A program made the translations under genes and the position numbers. The notes under the pieces are model-generated. The model saw nothing but the letters and a program-made list of their open reading frames with translations, was not told the origin of the DNA and made no database searches. A stretch of 64,000 nucleotides of DNA from Circinella umbellata (lineage: Eukaryota; Mucoromycota; Mucoromycetes; Mucorales; Lichtheimiaceae): contig JAIWNF010000036.1 in NCBI GenBank assembly GCA_025093555.1, forward strand, positions 62,001 to 126,000, written 5' to 3'. Shown one piece after another: positions 39,221-52,062 of this stretch. Every line of letters begins with the position of its first letter. The stretch's first letter is position 1.

Positions 39221-42200
39221 TTAAGCGGCATCAGCCTTTTCTTTGATCAAGTTAAGAGCGCTACCCTTTTGGAACCATTCAATTTGATCCACACTCATGG
39301 TATGTTTGGCATCAATAGTCAACTTGCTACCATCTTCCTTGGTGACAAGCAATTGAACTGGCTTACCAGGTGCTAAATCCTTAACACCAACAGTTTCAAC
39401 AACGTCACCGCCGTTGATCTTTTCCCAATCACTTTCGTTAGCAAATGTCAAGGGCAAAACACCTTGCTTCTTCAAGTTAGTTTCATGAATACGAGCGAAT
39501 GAGCGGGAAATAATCAATGGACAGCCTAAATAGCGAACTTGCAAAGCAGCATGCTCACGAGCAGAACCTTCACCATAGTTATGGTCGGCAATGACCATCC
39601 ATGGCATATTTTGACTCTTATAACTCTTGGCAACAGCAGGAATACTGTCATCCTTACCATTGGTAATATCACGGACAACATTGACTTGACCGTTGTCAGC
39701 GTTCATGGCACCGATCAAAGTGTTTTCAGCAATGTTTTCCAAGTGACCCTTATATTTGAGCCATGGACCAGCAGCAGAAATGTGATCAGTAGTACATTTG
39801 CCTTGAACCTTGACTAAAACACGAACGTTCTTGAATTCTTCACCGCTCCAAGGACCGAAGGGTTCCAAAACTTGTAAACGGTTTGAAGTGGGGCTGACAA
39901 CAACGTTTACAGAGGAATCAGGTGTAGGAGTAGGGGATGGAGGTTCATAGGTATCGCGACCAGTTTCAAAACCTTGACCAGGTAGGTCATCACCGCTTGG
40001 GGGTTGGAATTTAAATGGCTTGCCATCCTTGTCTTTCAAGGTATCAACCATAGGATTGAAAGAAAGTTTACCAGAGAAAGCCATGGCCGTAACAATCTAA
40101 ATAATCATTTCTATTTGTTAATATATAATTTTTTTTTTCAATGATCTACTTTTATTTTATCTTTTTTTTATATTTACCTCAGGAGCAGCAAGGAAATTCA
40201 TAGTCTTGGGGTTACCATCGTTTCTGCTACGGAAGTTACGGTTGAAAGAGGTCAAAATGGCATTATCTTCCTTCTTGCTCTTGTCAACGTCGGTACGCTT
40301 CCACTATTAATATTCAAAATAAAACTGAGTGTTAGTCTACCTGTATATTTATTCATAACATCTGAGGATCCGCTCTTTCGTTTGTACATATATTCAGAAT
40401 ATTACACGTTTTTTTTTCTATATCCACTCCCAATATTCGGATGATAATATTTTACCTGACCAATACATGGACCACAAGCATTAGCAAGTACTTGTGCACC
40501 AGCTGATTCAAAGACAGCAGTTTGACCATCACGTTCAATGGTAGCACGAATCTGTTCGGAACCAGGGGTAACCAAAAACTTGGATTCAAGGTTAATGCCA
40601 GCTCCACTTGCTTGTTTGACAATGGAAGCAGCACGAGACATGTCTTGATAAGAAGAGTTGGTACAACTACCGATCAAACCAGCGGAAAGTTCATCTTTCC
40701 AGTTGTTTTCTTTGACCATATCCTTGAACTTGCTCAAAGGTGTGCTTAAATCGGGAGTAAAAGGACCGTTGATATGAGGTTCAACTTCGGAAAGGTTGAG
40801 TTCAATGACCTTGTCATAAGCAGAATTTTCATCAGCACGCAAGAATTGAGCGTTAGCATCGGCAGCCTTAGCAACCTCAGAACGTCCAGTAGCACCCAAA
40901 TAGGAACGCATGCTCTTGTTGTAAGGGAACAAGGAAGTAGTAGCACCAACTTCAGCACCCATGTTAGTGATGGTGGCCATACCGGTACATGACAACGTGT
41001 CAACACCTTCACCAAAGTATTCAATAATATGACCAGTACCACCCTACAAAAAAGATCGGTCTGTTAATATACACCATACATTCGTTCATATATATAGTTT
41101 GTTTTATATATAATACTTACACGAACAGTCAATTGACCAGCCAACTTGAGAATAACATCCTTAGGACTGGCCCATGGACCAAGAGCGCCAGTAAGCTTAA
41201 CACCAATAACGTTAGGTGCCTTCAATTCCCAAGGAATAGCGGCCATAGCATCAACAGCATCAGCGCCACCAACACCAATAGCAACCATACCCAAACCACC
41301 TATACACACAAATATATATTATGTTTAGTAAAACAATACTACTCATATACACACATATAAATTTCCTCTCCCTTCCTTTTAAAAGGAAGTTCATTTCTTA
41401 CCAGCATTAGGTGTATGACTATCGGTACCAAGCATTAAACCACCAGGAGCGGCATAATTTTCCAAAACAATTTGATGGATAATACCACTTCCAGGCTTCC
41501 AGAAAGCAATACCATATTTCTTTGCAGCACTTTCCAAAAAGTCAAAGATCTCCTTGTTGGTGACAATAGAAGAAGCAACATCCTTATCGGCGCCTGAATA
41601 AGCTTCGATTAAATGGTCGCAATGGATCGACGAAGGGACAGCAGTGGTAGACATACCCGAAATCATGAATTGAAGCAAAGCCATTTGTGCAGAAGCATCT
41701 ATTTTCATATGCATTGTCAATCATATATTCATAAAACACTCTTATTCCCAACCCTCTCTATTTTCATTACACACGCACGCGCTCTCCCCCTATCAACTGT
41801 ATTTTTTTTTTATCCAAAACCAACCTTGCATAGCAACACGATCTATTTTCGAGAAGAAAAAAAGCAATTTTAATATATGTTTGATCAATCAATACCTTCT
41901 AGTAATGGATATTTATAAGTTAAATGGTAAATCAATTAAATATTTCTTACCAGGTGAGAGTTTAAGATAAGTTTCACCACGAACAGGAACAGTTTCCTCA
42001 GGGTTTGTCAAGTGAGAGTACACAATTTTTTCAGCAAGTGTCAAAGGGCGGTTGTTCAAGATACGTCGAACAGTAGCCAAGTTTTCGTTCAACTTGGCAT
42101 AGGGAGGGGTAATGGAACGACAATCTTTTTCAGCAACTGGGTTAACTGCAGTTGCTAACGATCGAGTCAATGGAGCACGAATGGCATGCTTGACAGAAAC

Positions 42201-42320
42201 CTGATCAGTTGTAAAAAAAAAAATGTCAAGCTTTGGTTTTATGGTTATGCTATTTATAGTATTACTAGTAAATTCGGTACTTACCCTGCGAACACTTTGT
42301 GAAAGGTACGCACTGACCAT
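39221..42320 (-). CDS. ACO1: aconitate hydratase, mitochondrial
   Basis: Interconverts citrate and isocitrate through cis-aconitate in the tricarboxylic-acid cycle, using a 4Fe-4S cluster. Eight exons (42320-42285, 42200-41951, 41842-41825, 41698-41402, 41299-41121, 41043-40456, 40303-40178, 40096-39221) give 789 residues in frame. The N-terminus [20 protein letters not shown] is basic, without acidic residues, a mitochondrial presequence. Cluster and active-site motifs follow: [43 protein letters not shown] (cluster Cys) and [16 protein letters not shown] (two cluster Cys). The C-terminal swivel domain has [19 protein letters not shown] and [16 protein letters not shown], and [18 protein letters not shown]. 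Exon 3 is an 18-base microexon coding for D-RVAMQ. Length matches other fungal and animal mitochondrial aconitases (about 780). Confidence 0.96.
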
Positions 42321-43028
42321 AGTTTACGAAATAAAAATAAAAAAGAGTTGGGGGTTGGTGTATGGACAAAGAAGGAGAAGAAGAGAGAAAGAGAGAAAAG
42401 AGAAAGGAAAAAAAGAAAAGTTTCAATTTGTTTATGGATTGATTGATTAGTTGACAGCAATAATGATCTTTTTTGGATGAGAAAGAGAGATGCTTCATAT
42501 CTCAGATGAAATCCATATATGGTAACCTCGGAGATGATATGGTTTGTAACATTTGATTCCGAAACAAAATGTCATACTTCTTTTAACCAGAAAGCTTTTT
42601 TTTTTTTTCTCTTCATCATGTCGAAAAAGAAATTCTAGATTTTAAATAAACTCTTTTTCTTTCAAAAAACGAACTTTTTTATTCTTCTTCTTATTATTAC
42701 TATGTTATTATGGGAATGTAGTAATATCGACTTTTAGGTAATTTGGTGATATTTTTTTGTAACTAAGTTACCCCATAAAGAGAAAAATAAAAAGCACAAC
42801 AATTTTGAGCAACATTGCATCATATTGTCTACTTCTTCTTATATTATATAAACATTCTACATTACATATTACATACAAGCGACTGTTTGTAATAATAAAA
42901 TTATAAAATTAATGGTGAAATAAATATGATGAATAATGGGATAATAGTTGATAATACAAAGGACAATGATTATATAAAGAAAAGAGAATTGTAATAGACT
43001 ATGCGGTAGTTGCTCTATATATTATTTC
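42321..43028. other. intergenic between P450 3' end and aconitase promoter
   Basis: About 700 bp. The stretch near 42321-42530 (GA-rich on plus, pyrimidine-rich on the coding strand) is the probable leader and promoter of aconitase. No gene seen. Confidence 0.45.
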
Positions 43029-45545
43029 TTAACGTCTTTCAACAAACACCTGCATACCATGTTTCATTGGATGGGTCAATGAAAGATCGTACGTAATTGT
43101 TTGCGAAGGTGCAAGTGAAAATTTATATCGTTTCAATAACATAATAATAGCAATCAAAGCTTCAAGTGTAGCCAAGTTTTGACCGAGACCTATCATAATT
43201 ATTCAGTTTTTATGATTATTATTAGTATTTTTGATTCATTTGGTTCATTCTTCCATTCCTGATAAATAATAGTAAGAAAAAAAAAGCACTTACAAATTCG
43301 CGGTCCAGCATGGAAAGCAGGCCAGAGACCTGCAGATTCACGCTTAAGCTCACCATTCTCCTGTAACCAACGTTCTGGTTTGAATGACTTGGCATCAGGT
43401 CCCCAAAGTTTTTCTGATCTACCCATTGCATACGGTGACCAAGAAATGCTATCACCCTTTTTAACAGGTGAACCATCAGGTAATACATCATCTTCTAAGG
43501 CAACTTTAACATTGGATGGTACAGATGGATAAAGTCTTAAAATTTCATAGAATCTATCAAGTTCGAAATAACATAGTAAGTCTTTCTGATCAAATATATG
43601 TAATAGCTTTTCGCACCCTAATGGCAATTGAACAAATAATAAAATAAAATACATACACAGCATGAGCATAAGTCATTTTCTTGATCACTTCATAAACATC
43701 AGGTGGAGCCATAGACGATATATCGTTCGGAATATTCTGTTCAATTTCATTTAACAATTTGGTTTCAATGCGTGGATGTAACATTAAACTATAAAAACAC
43801 CATGACAATGCTTGTGCTGTAGTATCCCGTCCAGCAATAATAAAGTTCAATACTGTATCGCGTAATTCTTTATCCGTTAACGTCTCATTATTTTCATTCT
43901 TTGCATTCATAAATCGAGATAACAAATCTTTAAATTCTTGACCGTCCTTGAGTTGTTCACGACGTTCTCGAATCAAAGTGTAAGCAAAATCATCAATGAC
44001 TTGTAAATGTTGTTTGATACGAAGAGTTCCTGGTTGAAGAATAGGTCGTAGTACGTCACGTAAATTGGTAAATGGATCAACGAACCGTTCAAAACAGTTA
44101 CTTTGACAGGTATCAAAAGAAGCTGCAAAAGGAACTTTATCTTTGCTTAATAATGCGTTCAATTGTTTTCCAAAACCAATAAGAACAAAAGAATCCAAAG
44201 TGAATTTGTAAATAACATCATGGAAATCTACGGATTTTCCATTTTCAGCTTTTTTATCAAAAATTCTGTCTGACATGAGATCGACTTCTTTGATAAAAAC
44301 TCTATAATAAACCAAAAAATATTAGAAAATAAAAGATGGACAGTGAAAAAATTTTAAACACATAGAATACTATTGATATTTCATCCGTAAGATATATATA
44401 AGCGTCTGTATGTGTGAATGAAATGAAAAACACAGCGTACTCTATAAATTTTGTTTTAGTAAATTTATGAACTTTTTCAATTTTGAATCACTAAAAAAAA
44501 ATGATAGTTTCTTACCAGTAAAATAATCTCTAAAATTGACCACATTAAAGATTAGACTAGCGGCCTTGCGTTGCCTATACAACATAATTTGATAAAACGA
44601 CACAACAATGAGTTGCCTAAATTAAATTATTCGCTACTACAATCCAAAGTGTTATTATAACTTACCATTTCCATTGGTTTCCATCTAGAGTTTTTGTTCC
44701 AGTAATAAATATACAGATGCCATTAATAATTTGAAAAATTCTCGTGTGCTACGTTTTATTATTTGTATGTCATAATAAAAAAAAATAGAACATATCGTTG
44801 TTTATATGAAACATAAAAGGTAACTTACTAGCAACAAAAATGCCATGGCCAAATAGATCACCCATTGCTGAACTAAAAAAAAAACAGAAACGTGTGAATT
44901 ACATATAAATTTGTTCGGAGCACAAGACAGACAAACGATTATAAAGGTATGGAAATTTAATTTTTTAACAAAAATGATACGCATACACTTACAGCATCTG
45001 GGGTCCTTTGACATAATTCGAGAAATTGTCTATTTCCAACAACAAAAAAAAAAAAAGATAAGTTTTATTAAGCTAACTGTTTTATAATTGAGTATAACAG
45101 TAGTTTTTTTTTTCTAAAAAGCTGTTACTTACTTTTCAATACGTGTTCTACATTTCTGTCATCAATTGTAAGAATAGAAGGTAAAAGGCCAAGCGCTGTT
45201 GTATAACTAAACAAATGCATATATGAACAGAACATGTGGCAGTTTGTTTAGTTTAAATTCCAGTCCTGTGAGTGTCACAAACAAGATTACAATAATTATA
45301 TCTTACACGGTCATGGCATCATGTTCTTGCATGATATCCAAGATATTATCCAACAGTCTATCCTTGTTCTTTAGTTGATTAATTAAACCACCAACGACTG
45401 GACTTCCTGGAACAAACTTGATACCTTCACGTTTTTCTGTAAATAATGCACGATCATGGTATTTAATTGATAACAAACCGAGTGTCATAGTACCAACAAT
45501 GGCAGCAGTACGTACAATCGATAAAGAGTCAATTGAAGAAGACAT
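43029..45545 (-). CDS. cytochrome P450 monooxygenase
   Basis: A haem-thiolate monooxygenase. Nine exons (45545-45307, 45206-45133, 45029-44993, 44872-44829, 44684-44666, 44574-44516, 44299-43657, 43553-43294, 43189-43029) give 511 residues in frame. The N-terminus has a hydrophobic segment (VRTAAIVGTMTLGLLSI), a probable endoplasmic-reticulum anchor. Order of motifs: FSNYVKGPQMLSAMGDLFGH in the B-C region, GNQWKWQRKAASLIF in the C helix, FIIAGRDTTAQALSW in the I helix, EILR of the K helix, FKPERWL, and the haem loop FHAGPRICLGQ with the axial Cys supplied across the last splice. The pattern resembles CYP52/CYP4-like fatty-acid hydroxylases, but the substrate is not predictable. Exon 5 is only 19 bases. 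Open-frame scanning shows only parts of this gene. Confidence 0.93.
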
Positions 45546-46546
45546 AATATAATAAAATGTGTAGGAAAGGGGAGGAATTTACGGAAAAAAAAAAGAAAAA
45601 GAGCGTATTATCATCTGTTTATATATAAATACAACTGGGTGGTCCCGCAAATTTTGTTATTCGGGCTTCCGTAAGCCACTATTTTCTTTTTATGGTAACA
45701 TAAAACAAACTGCATTATCGATTGCGAATGATTGTCTGTTATGGTATCCGTTCATCTTTACTTTCTATTTATGGTTAAAAAAAGAGGTCTGAAATGACCT
45801 CTGTATGCAATTACTAATAATAAGTTATATAAAGTTATATATTACTGGAAAAAATGAATGACATCTTTTTTTTTTACTTTTTAGTAACGCTAATATAAGG
45901 CATGATGATTGACTATGCTTATATTTTTTATACAAATCCAATACGGAGTAAGTGCCGTTCAAGTCATGTGCCGCCGGCACTACCGGTTACCAACAAAAAG
46001 TATTTTTTTATTTAGAGATGGTGCACCCTTTGCTCGTAGCTTATTATTTTTGTCATCCGGGTCAGTTATCCATCACTACTATAGTACACGATTTTGATGG
46101 TAAGTTTTAACGACTATTCAAAAAAAACTATTTTTAATGGATCATTTAATTGTTTTATCTTCAATTGTTTGTTATGCGTTAAGTTTTTAGTCTGCCACAT
46201 TTAAAGTTTATTCATCACTTCATTCCTGTCTGAAAAAATCATTGAGAATTTACGTACGTAGAGACTTTCTTCAATTAGTGAAGAAAAGGGATCAGGGGGT
46301 AGTAAACGACCGCGATCTTTACATGTATTTTTATTGGTAGCCATAATTTTGGGTCTTTTTCAACATGTAGATATTTGGTGCTTGTGGAGTTTAACCACAT
46401 CTTGTTTTAGTGGCTTTATAAGAATCGCCGGCCTTGATTTCAGTTGTAGTAAGGGTAAATTCTGCCAAATAATAATATTCGTTGTAGCGCGATACATTTT
46501 TACTTTATCTTTTTTTTTTATTAATTGTTTGTGAAGCTTCAAAGTA
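45546..46546. other. intergenic, P450 promoter side
   Basis: Contains a TATA-like site at 45618-45630 and otherwise A+T-rich sequence with no supported gene. A short palindromic GTGCCGCCGGCAC lies at about 45968-45980. Confidence 0.45.
45618..45630 (-). promoter_or_regulatory. possible TATA box of the P450 gene
   Basis: On the minus strand ATTTATATATAAA lies about 75-85 bp upstream of the P450 ATG, a typical distance. The general A+T-richness limits certainty. Confidence 0.4.
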
Positions 46547-47288
46547 CTGTCACCGCTCCCTATAAAGATATTCGATATAACGATAGGGTTTTGGGATTCA
46601 AGACAGATTAAGCAGGGAAATATCATTATATCGAGCAGACAACTAATATCTTTAATTTTAAAAAGGAAATAATACTAGTTTGCTGGGCATTTTTTATGCT
46701 CTTACTTTATTTTTTAAACATTTTTGTCAAGAGTTTAAACATAAAATTGGTCTTCAGACATCGCCTTTTTCAAAAAAAAGAAAGTCAGTAATATCCTGCC
46801 TCTGTTTCTTATAAAAATTAGCTTTGTTTTTTTTCCAACTATCCTTGTCCAACTTTTTCTTTTCAGTTTGCATGGATTTGGAACCAATAATAGGTAGTCA
46901 GTTTTTAATGCTTATTATAATATGATACTCACATCTTTTTTCTTATATCATAGTAGGGGATCAGCATTAATTATATCTGACCATGCGAGTGTAATTCACT
47001 TTATAGAATTAACAAGACTAGAAATATATAATAAAGAAAACTGTACAAAGAAAAAAAAAAGAGCAGTTTTATTTTTATAGCTTATTTTTGGTACGTATGA
47101 ATGATATAATATCTAAAGTTTTCTTCTTTTTGCAAGACATATTAGATACATGTGAAGTCAAGTACATATGGATAGGATTCTACCCGATCATTATAATTCA
47201 GATCAAGAATTCGTTATAACGATTATTCGATATAACGATCTTGCCATTTTGATCTCACGCGGGGTATCGTTATAGCGAGCGGTGACAG
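46547..47288. mobile_element. 742-bp MITE with CTGTCACCGCTC inverted ends
   Basis: The left end CTGTCACCGCTCCCTATAAAGA and the right end (reverse-complemented) CTGTCACCGCTCGCTATAACGA are inverted repeats of about 25 bp. Each is bordered by TA, the target duplication of the Tc1/mariner/pogo superfamily. Further TTCGATATAACGAT-type motifs repeat just inside both ends. No transposase frame is present, so it is non-autonomous. Confidence 0.8.
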
Positions 47289-50200
47289 TAAGTATCTTCA
47301 GGAGGCCAATATGCCAAAAATATGCATTTCGTTTGTAAAGCTCGAATTCGTTTCTTTACGTTAGGTAATCATGGTAGCTGATATATAACCCTTGCTAATG
47401 AATACTAGTTGTAGCAAAAAAACATGTACAGGCATTTTACCTCCTGCTTATTTGTCACTTCTTTATATTATAATATATCCTAGTTTTAAGTCCCCTTTTG
47501 ATATCTCCTCAAAATCTGCTTTCTTTATGATATCCATATTCTTTTCGCTAGATTTCGTTTAACATTTAACCTACGTATTTTTATGCATGTGGAAATTTAT
47601 TACGTAAAGTGGTCTTTTTTACATATAAACTATAGTACATACATAGAAAAGAATTCACGCATATAACTTAAAATGTAGGTTATTTATTTTGTAAAAAAAC
47701 AAAAATGATATACTGGAGCTCTTAATATTTACTTTTTAGAATGAAACGGTGTCTACTAATTATTACAATAACATAATGCACTTCATATAAAATATGCAAT
47801 GGCCTACAGTAGACCGTCAAAATGAAATAATAGAAAAAGTTGGGAACGCTGGATATCATCAGTATCTTAAAAAAAGAACGGACAAACACTACGAAAATTT
47901 AAAGTAGTGCATTTATTGACGTCAATCGCTGCCTGAGTAAGATGTCTCGACAAGTTTCTGTATACCCAAATTTATACAACTCAAGATGAAATATGGTTTA
48001 GCTCTCATCAAAATTCGCCGATATAAAAATATATATCAAAAGTCCCATAAAGTTGTTCACTGCATATCTTACCATTCATCTTCATCACGGTAATCCGAAA
48101 TGTTGTGTTTACGTACTTGTACCTTAAATAGAAATCATATTTATCAAAGAGAATGTGCGTGTTTTATTTTTCAAAAGGTAAACTTTTTGAACGAATAATA
48201 ATGAATAGATAAATAAGGATATCATAATAGATAAACACTTGTCTCTTTTTTGTTATAGCAAGCGAGTGTAGATTTAGCTTTTTATATCATAAGCATATGG
48301 AAGCTTTTAACAGAATGTGATCAACATGAATAAAATAAAGTATTATGACTTTTGAAAATTAAGCAAGGAATTTACATGAACAACGATTAGGTTTCCTGTG
48401 TTGAAATTGCCACAATTCACTGAAATTGCCACAATTCACTGAATTTGTTCATATATACTTTTTTAAAACCAGAATGGGCTGGTAGTATACTTGTATATAA
48501 TAAAATTATTGCATAGACTTATTAAAAGTGTCAAAAAGATTATTATTTTTTAATTACGTATAAAACGTTTCAAGAAAAACAAAATACGATGACAACAAAG
48601 AATTATACATTTTAATCGCATAGATACATAATTTCTGCGGCACATCTTTATAAAAAGTTGTTGTCTACGTACGTTTAAAATATTCTCTATATATCCCATT
48701 AGTATTACAACAATGTATTTTGTTATTATTGTAAAAAACATGGTTCAAGCGTATGTAAGCAATTGTGTCGGGGAGGGTAGTGCTAAAATTCCGATGTTGA
48801 TTATTGACATGTAAACTACATAAGTGTGCTTTCTGGAATCAAAAATAAAAAAATACCAAATGTTATTATCATATATATTTTATTGGTATGTGAATATAAT
48901 TAACAAGTCTAATAATTCTTCGTTAAGTTGGGGTGTGATAAACCGGTATTTAGCTAAACCGGCAGCATCTCTCAACAATTTTTTTTATATACTACAGCAC
49001 TTGGTAAAAATATGGGTTATCTAATAAACCAGTATCCGGTGAACTTGCCCAAAAGATTCACAGAATTTATAGATTGGATTGGATAGAGTCATCTTTTAAA
49101 TTTCATGAAAAAAGTCGGCAACTTATTTTTTTTTTATTATACAGTATTATGATACTCTGTTAGTTGATTAAATAACTTACAGGTCGAGCGACAAATAAAC
49201 TTATTAAGAAAGCAAAGTAATCACGAGTGTGTCAACCCAGGCACAAACAATATAATATAGCCAGATGCTGGCTTTACAAATTGATAATAAGATGGTGACT
49301 TGAAACTAATGGCGTGTACGTACAGGATTTCATTTTTTATTATTTTGGGAAACGCTCGCTTCTACTTGTATGTTTTTTTTAAACCATCCCCGAGAAGTAT
49401 ACACAGTGTGAAACACACATATATTTATGCAAAAAGAAAATTCATATCATTATAATATTTAAAACTAATTAATTAATTCAACTCTAGGTCACATCATCAA
49501 ATCATAAATCAAAGTGAAAATAATAATATTTATAACAGATTACAAAGAAAAATATTTGCCTTTTCCCTTGTCAAACCAAAAAAAAAAAGATGTTGGTGAC
49601 ACTAAGGAGGTCTGTGCTTTTTCGGAGCTGGCTGTAAAATAAGCGGTAACAGGAATTTGATGTTTGACGATTCGATTTATACTTCTTTATTACATAGTTT
49701 AAACAGTTTTCTATTTTATCATCCCCTTTATGTTTTTTTTTTATTTTCTTTCATACAAAATTTGTTACTAGGTAACATCACATGTCCTGAGCTGTATTTG
49801 AAATCAAAAACAGTCATGACAACGGAAATTCAAAAATTCTGGAAACGGTCACGAAGAAAAAGTTATAAAAGGTTGTCTTTTGAAACGAACTTTTTTTTTT
49901 TTTTCTTTTTTTTTTTCCCTCAAGAGGCAGGTAGTTCAATGGATTAGGGTTGATCATACTGGGTCTGGCCAATTCAATGAAGGTTGCTCTAATGTTCCAC
50001 TATTTGTCCAGTGTTTCCTTTTTTTTAATCATCTTTTCCCTCCTTCACTTCAAAAATGGGGGGTAAAACCAATTCAATAAGAAAATGATAAAAAAAATAA
50101 TAATCTAATTTTTTTTTTTTTTTTGCATGACGCGAAACCAATTTTTTTTTTCGCGACAAAAAAAAAAAATATTATACTTAACAGCATTATGAATAAAATA

Positions 50201-50856
50201 AAACTTCCATCTTCTATATATTCTGGACATTCCACCATGTTGTTGTAATTCTTGTTATGATCTCGCACATAATCTATTATTTTATTGTTTTTTTTCTTGT
50301 ATAAAACTAAAGATTTCTAATTTGCAATTTTCATTTTATTTTTTGTCATTATATTATTTGTGTCTAATAGTATATGTATCCTTCTGTTTCTATATATTGA
50401 TTCAAATATATATTATGTAGCTTGTTTTCGAATAAGAGGTATCCATCAGCATACTCCTTCCCTCCTAAACTATTAATTGTTAGTAGGACACGGACTCATT
50501 TAAATCATACGGCTTAATATTTAAGTCCCACAAGTTTCAAAAATGTTTATCTTGTACAACTGTTTGCTGTCAACTGAGTTTCAAACATTTGAAACCAGCA
50601 TTTCGCTAATATCAGCACCCAGGTATTGAGCCATATATCCGTTTTTATTGATACTAAATGCAAAAAATAAAAACCCACATCTGATATACTGTAACTATAT
50701 CACGCACTATAAAAACAAATAAATATTATTAAGAAAATAATTTACATAATGGTATAAACCATCCAATTCTTTTTTTTTTAATTATTACATATATAAAAAT
50801 TTACAAAAATGAAAAAGAATAAAAAAAACTACTACTTGAGGTACATAGATTTTTTT
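47289..50856. other. intergenic, about 3.6 kb, gene-poor
   Basis: A+T-rich DNA with long T- and A-runs (49890-49920, 50110-50170) and a 19-bp tandem duplication at 48402-48439. Short open frames have no family features. Nothing else was recognised. Confidence 0.45.
48402..48439. repeat. tandem duplication of a 19-bp near-palindrome
   Basis: TGAAATTGCCACAATTCAC occurs twice head to tail with no spacer. Each unit is a near-palindrome around its CC centre. Confidence 0.9.
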
Positions 50857-52062
50857 TTAGGGTATATTTTCTAATGTACATAAAGGTTCAAATTGTTTAT
50901 GATGAAAATATCGAATATGACACCATTCCATCACTTCTGTCTTGATATCAAGCATCATATTAATTGAATAATATCTTAAAGGAGCATCACCCCATCGATT
51001 CCAATATATCATATCCGTATGATCAACTGAATCCATTAATTGTTGCATATTCTTGGATCGCCAAGTAGGGACATGAACAATTTCAAAATTATTATAATAC
51101 ATTAATGGAAAATATTCATTTCTTTCTCTTGTCGTATCCGGGATTTCCAAACAGTTTTTACGAGACATAATTGCACAGGAAGTACCATGCGTGACGCTTT
51201 GATGGTCTGGATCCCGTCGATATTTGTCAAAAAATGCCAACATACCATTAGTAACATGACGTACATCCGTAGTTACTGCTCGGTATCCATATTTCATATT
51301 CCGTTTTTTCATATAATGAAAGATATCTACACCCACACGTGATTGTAACATGGAATCATGATCAAGCCGCCAAAAATAATCCAAATCGCGAACGGCTTCA
51401 GATTGAAATACATGAGTCCAAAAAAATCGAATCATATTGTTGTAACCAGGAAAGGCACGTCGGTTGGTTGGATTTAATCCCAAGTTTTGTAATGAGGCAC
51501 CTAAATTGAATAGATATGGAATGTCCTTGAATGTAATTTCAAAGAATTCAACTTTTAATCCAGGTGGCCACATTTTTTGATATCGTTCACGGTATTTTTG
51601 AGTAAAAGCTGGTTCGTGGAATATATAGACGGGATACTGTGGATAATCTTGACTGAAATGTTCCCATAGATTCCATAAGGATTTGTTGAACTTGAGCATT
51701 TCGCGATGATTTTCTTTGAGTGGACGATCAATAAATTCGACAAGATATAAAATGGCACTGTTCACGGTTTCTGGTGCTACAATAGACGGTGGTATTGTAT
51801 CATCTGTTGTAGCAAGGATAGGAGGTCGAGGTAAATTGGATAACGGGTGTGGAGGACATTCAATATCATTGACGACAGGTGGTAGTTCTGGATAATCTTC
51901 GTTTTGGAAATTTTCCAAAGCATGTATCTTTCGTCCTGCAGGGTTATTTGTGCTGCGATACCGAAAATAACTGGTAACAAGATGTTCCCATGTAATAATG
52001 GTAACCAATAGAGTAAATGTTCCTGTTAATAAAAGTACAGATAACTTGAGACATAATCGCAT
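50857..52062 (-). CDS. alpha-1,2-mannosyltransferase, GT15 (Kre2/Mnt1/Ktr) family
   Basis: A Golgi type II membrane enzyme that adds alpha-1,2-mannose to glycoproteins or glycolipids from GDP-mannose. Intronless, 401 residues. Residues about 4-26 (CLKLSVLLLTGTFTLLVTII) are the signal anchor after a short cytosolic tail; a stem region rich in Pro follows to about 95. The catalytic domain contains SAILYLVEFIDRPLKENHRE, the NNMIRFFWTHVFQSEAV stretch, YFWRLDHDS (the metal- and nucleotide-binding region), YGYRAVTTDVRHVTNGM, YYNNFEIVHVPTWRS (which holds the conserved Glu of the family) and WGDAPLRYYSINMM. Length and motif order match yeast Kre2 and the Ktr proteins. Which Ktr subgroup it belongs to cannot be told. 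Confidence 0.93.
   Translation of the reverse strand: MRLCLKLSVLLLTGTFTLLVTIITWEHLVTSYFRYRSTNNPAGRKIHALENFQNEDYPELPPVVNDIECPPHPLSNLPRPPILATTDDTIPPSIVAPETVNSAILYLVEFIDRPLKENHREMLKFNKSLWNLWEHFSQDYPQYPVYIFHEPAFTQKYRERYQKMWPPGLKVEFFEITFKDIPYLFNLGASLQNLGLNPTNRRAFPGYNNMIRFFWTHVFQSEAVRDLDYFWRLDHDSMLQSRVGVDIFHYMKKRNMKYGYRAVTTDVRHVTNGMLAFFDKYRRDPDHQSVTHGTSCAIMSRKNCLEIPDTTRERNEYFPLMYYNNFEIVHVPTWRSKNMQQLMDSVDHTDMIYWNRWGDAPLRYYSINMMLDIKTEVMEWCHIRYFHHKQFEPLCTLENIP

Noticed and set aside
39539..41360. Plus-strand open frames across aconitase
   Set aside because: They are antisense to highly conserved aconitase exons.
44985..44993. Alternative donor GTAA/GTGTAT in the P450 gene, giving a TPDAVTMGD reading
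   Set aside because: The frame it needs does not join to the exon upstream; the standard donor after ATGCT gives FSNYVKGPQMLSAMGDL and an intact 511-residue frame.
46334..46534. 66-codon frame left of the MITE
   Set aside because: Hydrophobic by T-richness, with no partner exons or motif.
49921..49995. tRNA-like stretch (GGTAGTTCAATGGATTAG)
   Set aside because: No matching acceptor stem, anticodon arm or B-box (GGTTCGANTCC) at the right distance.
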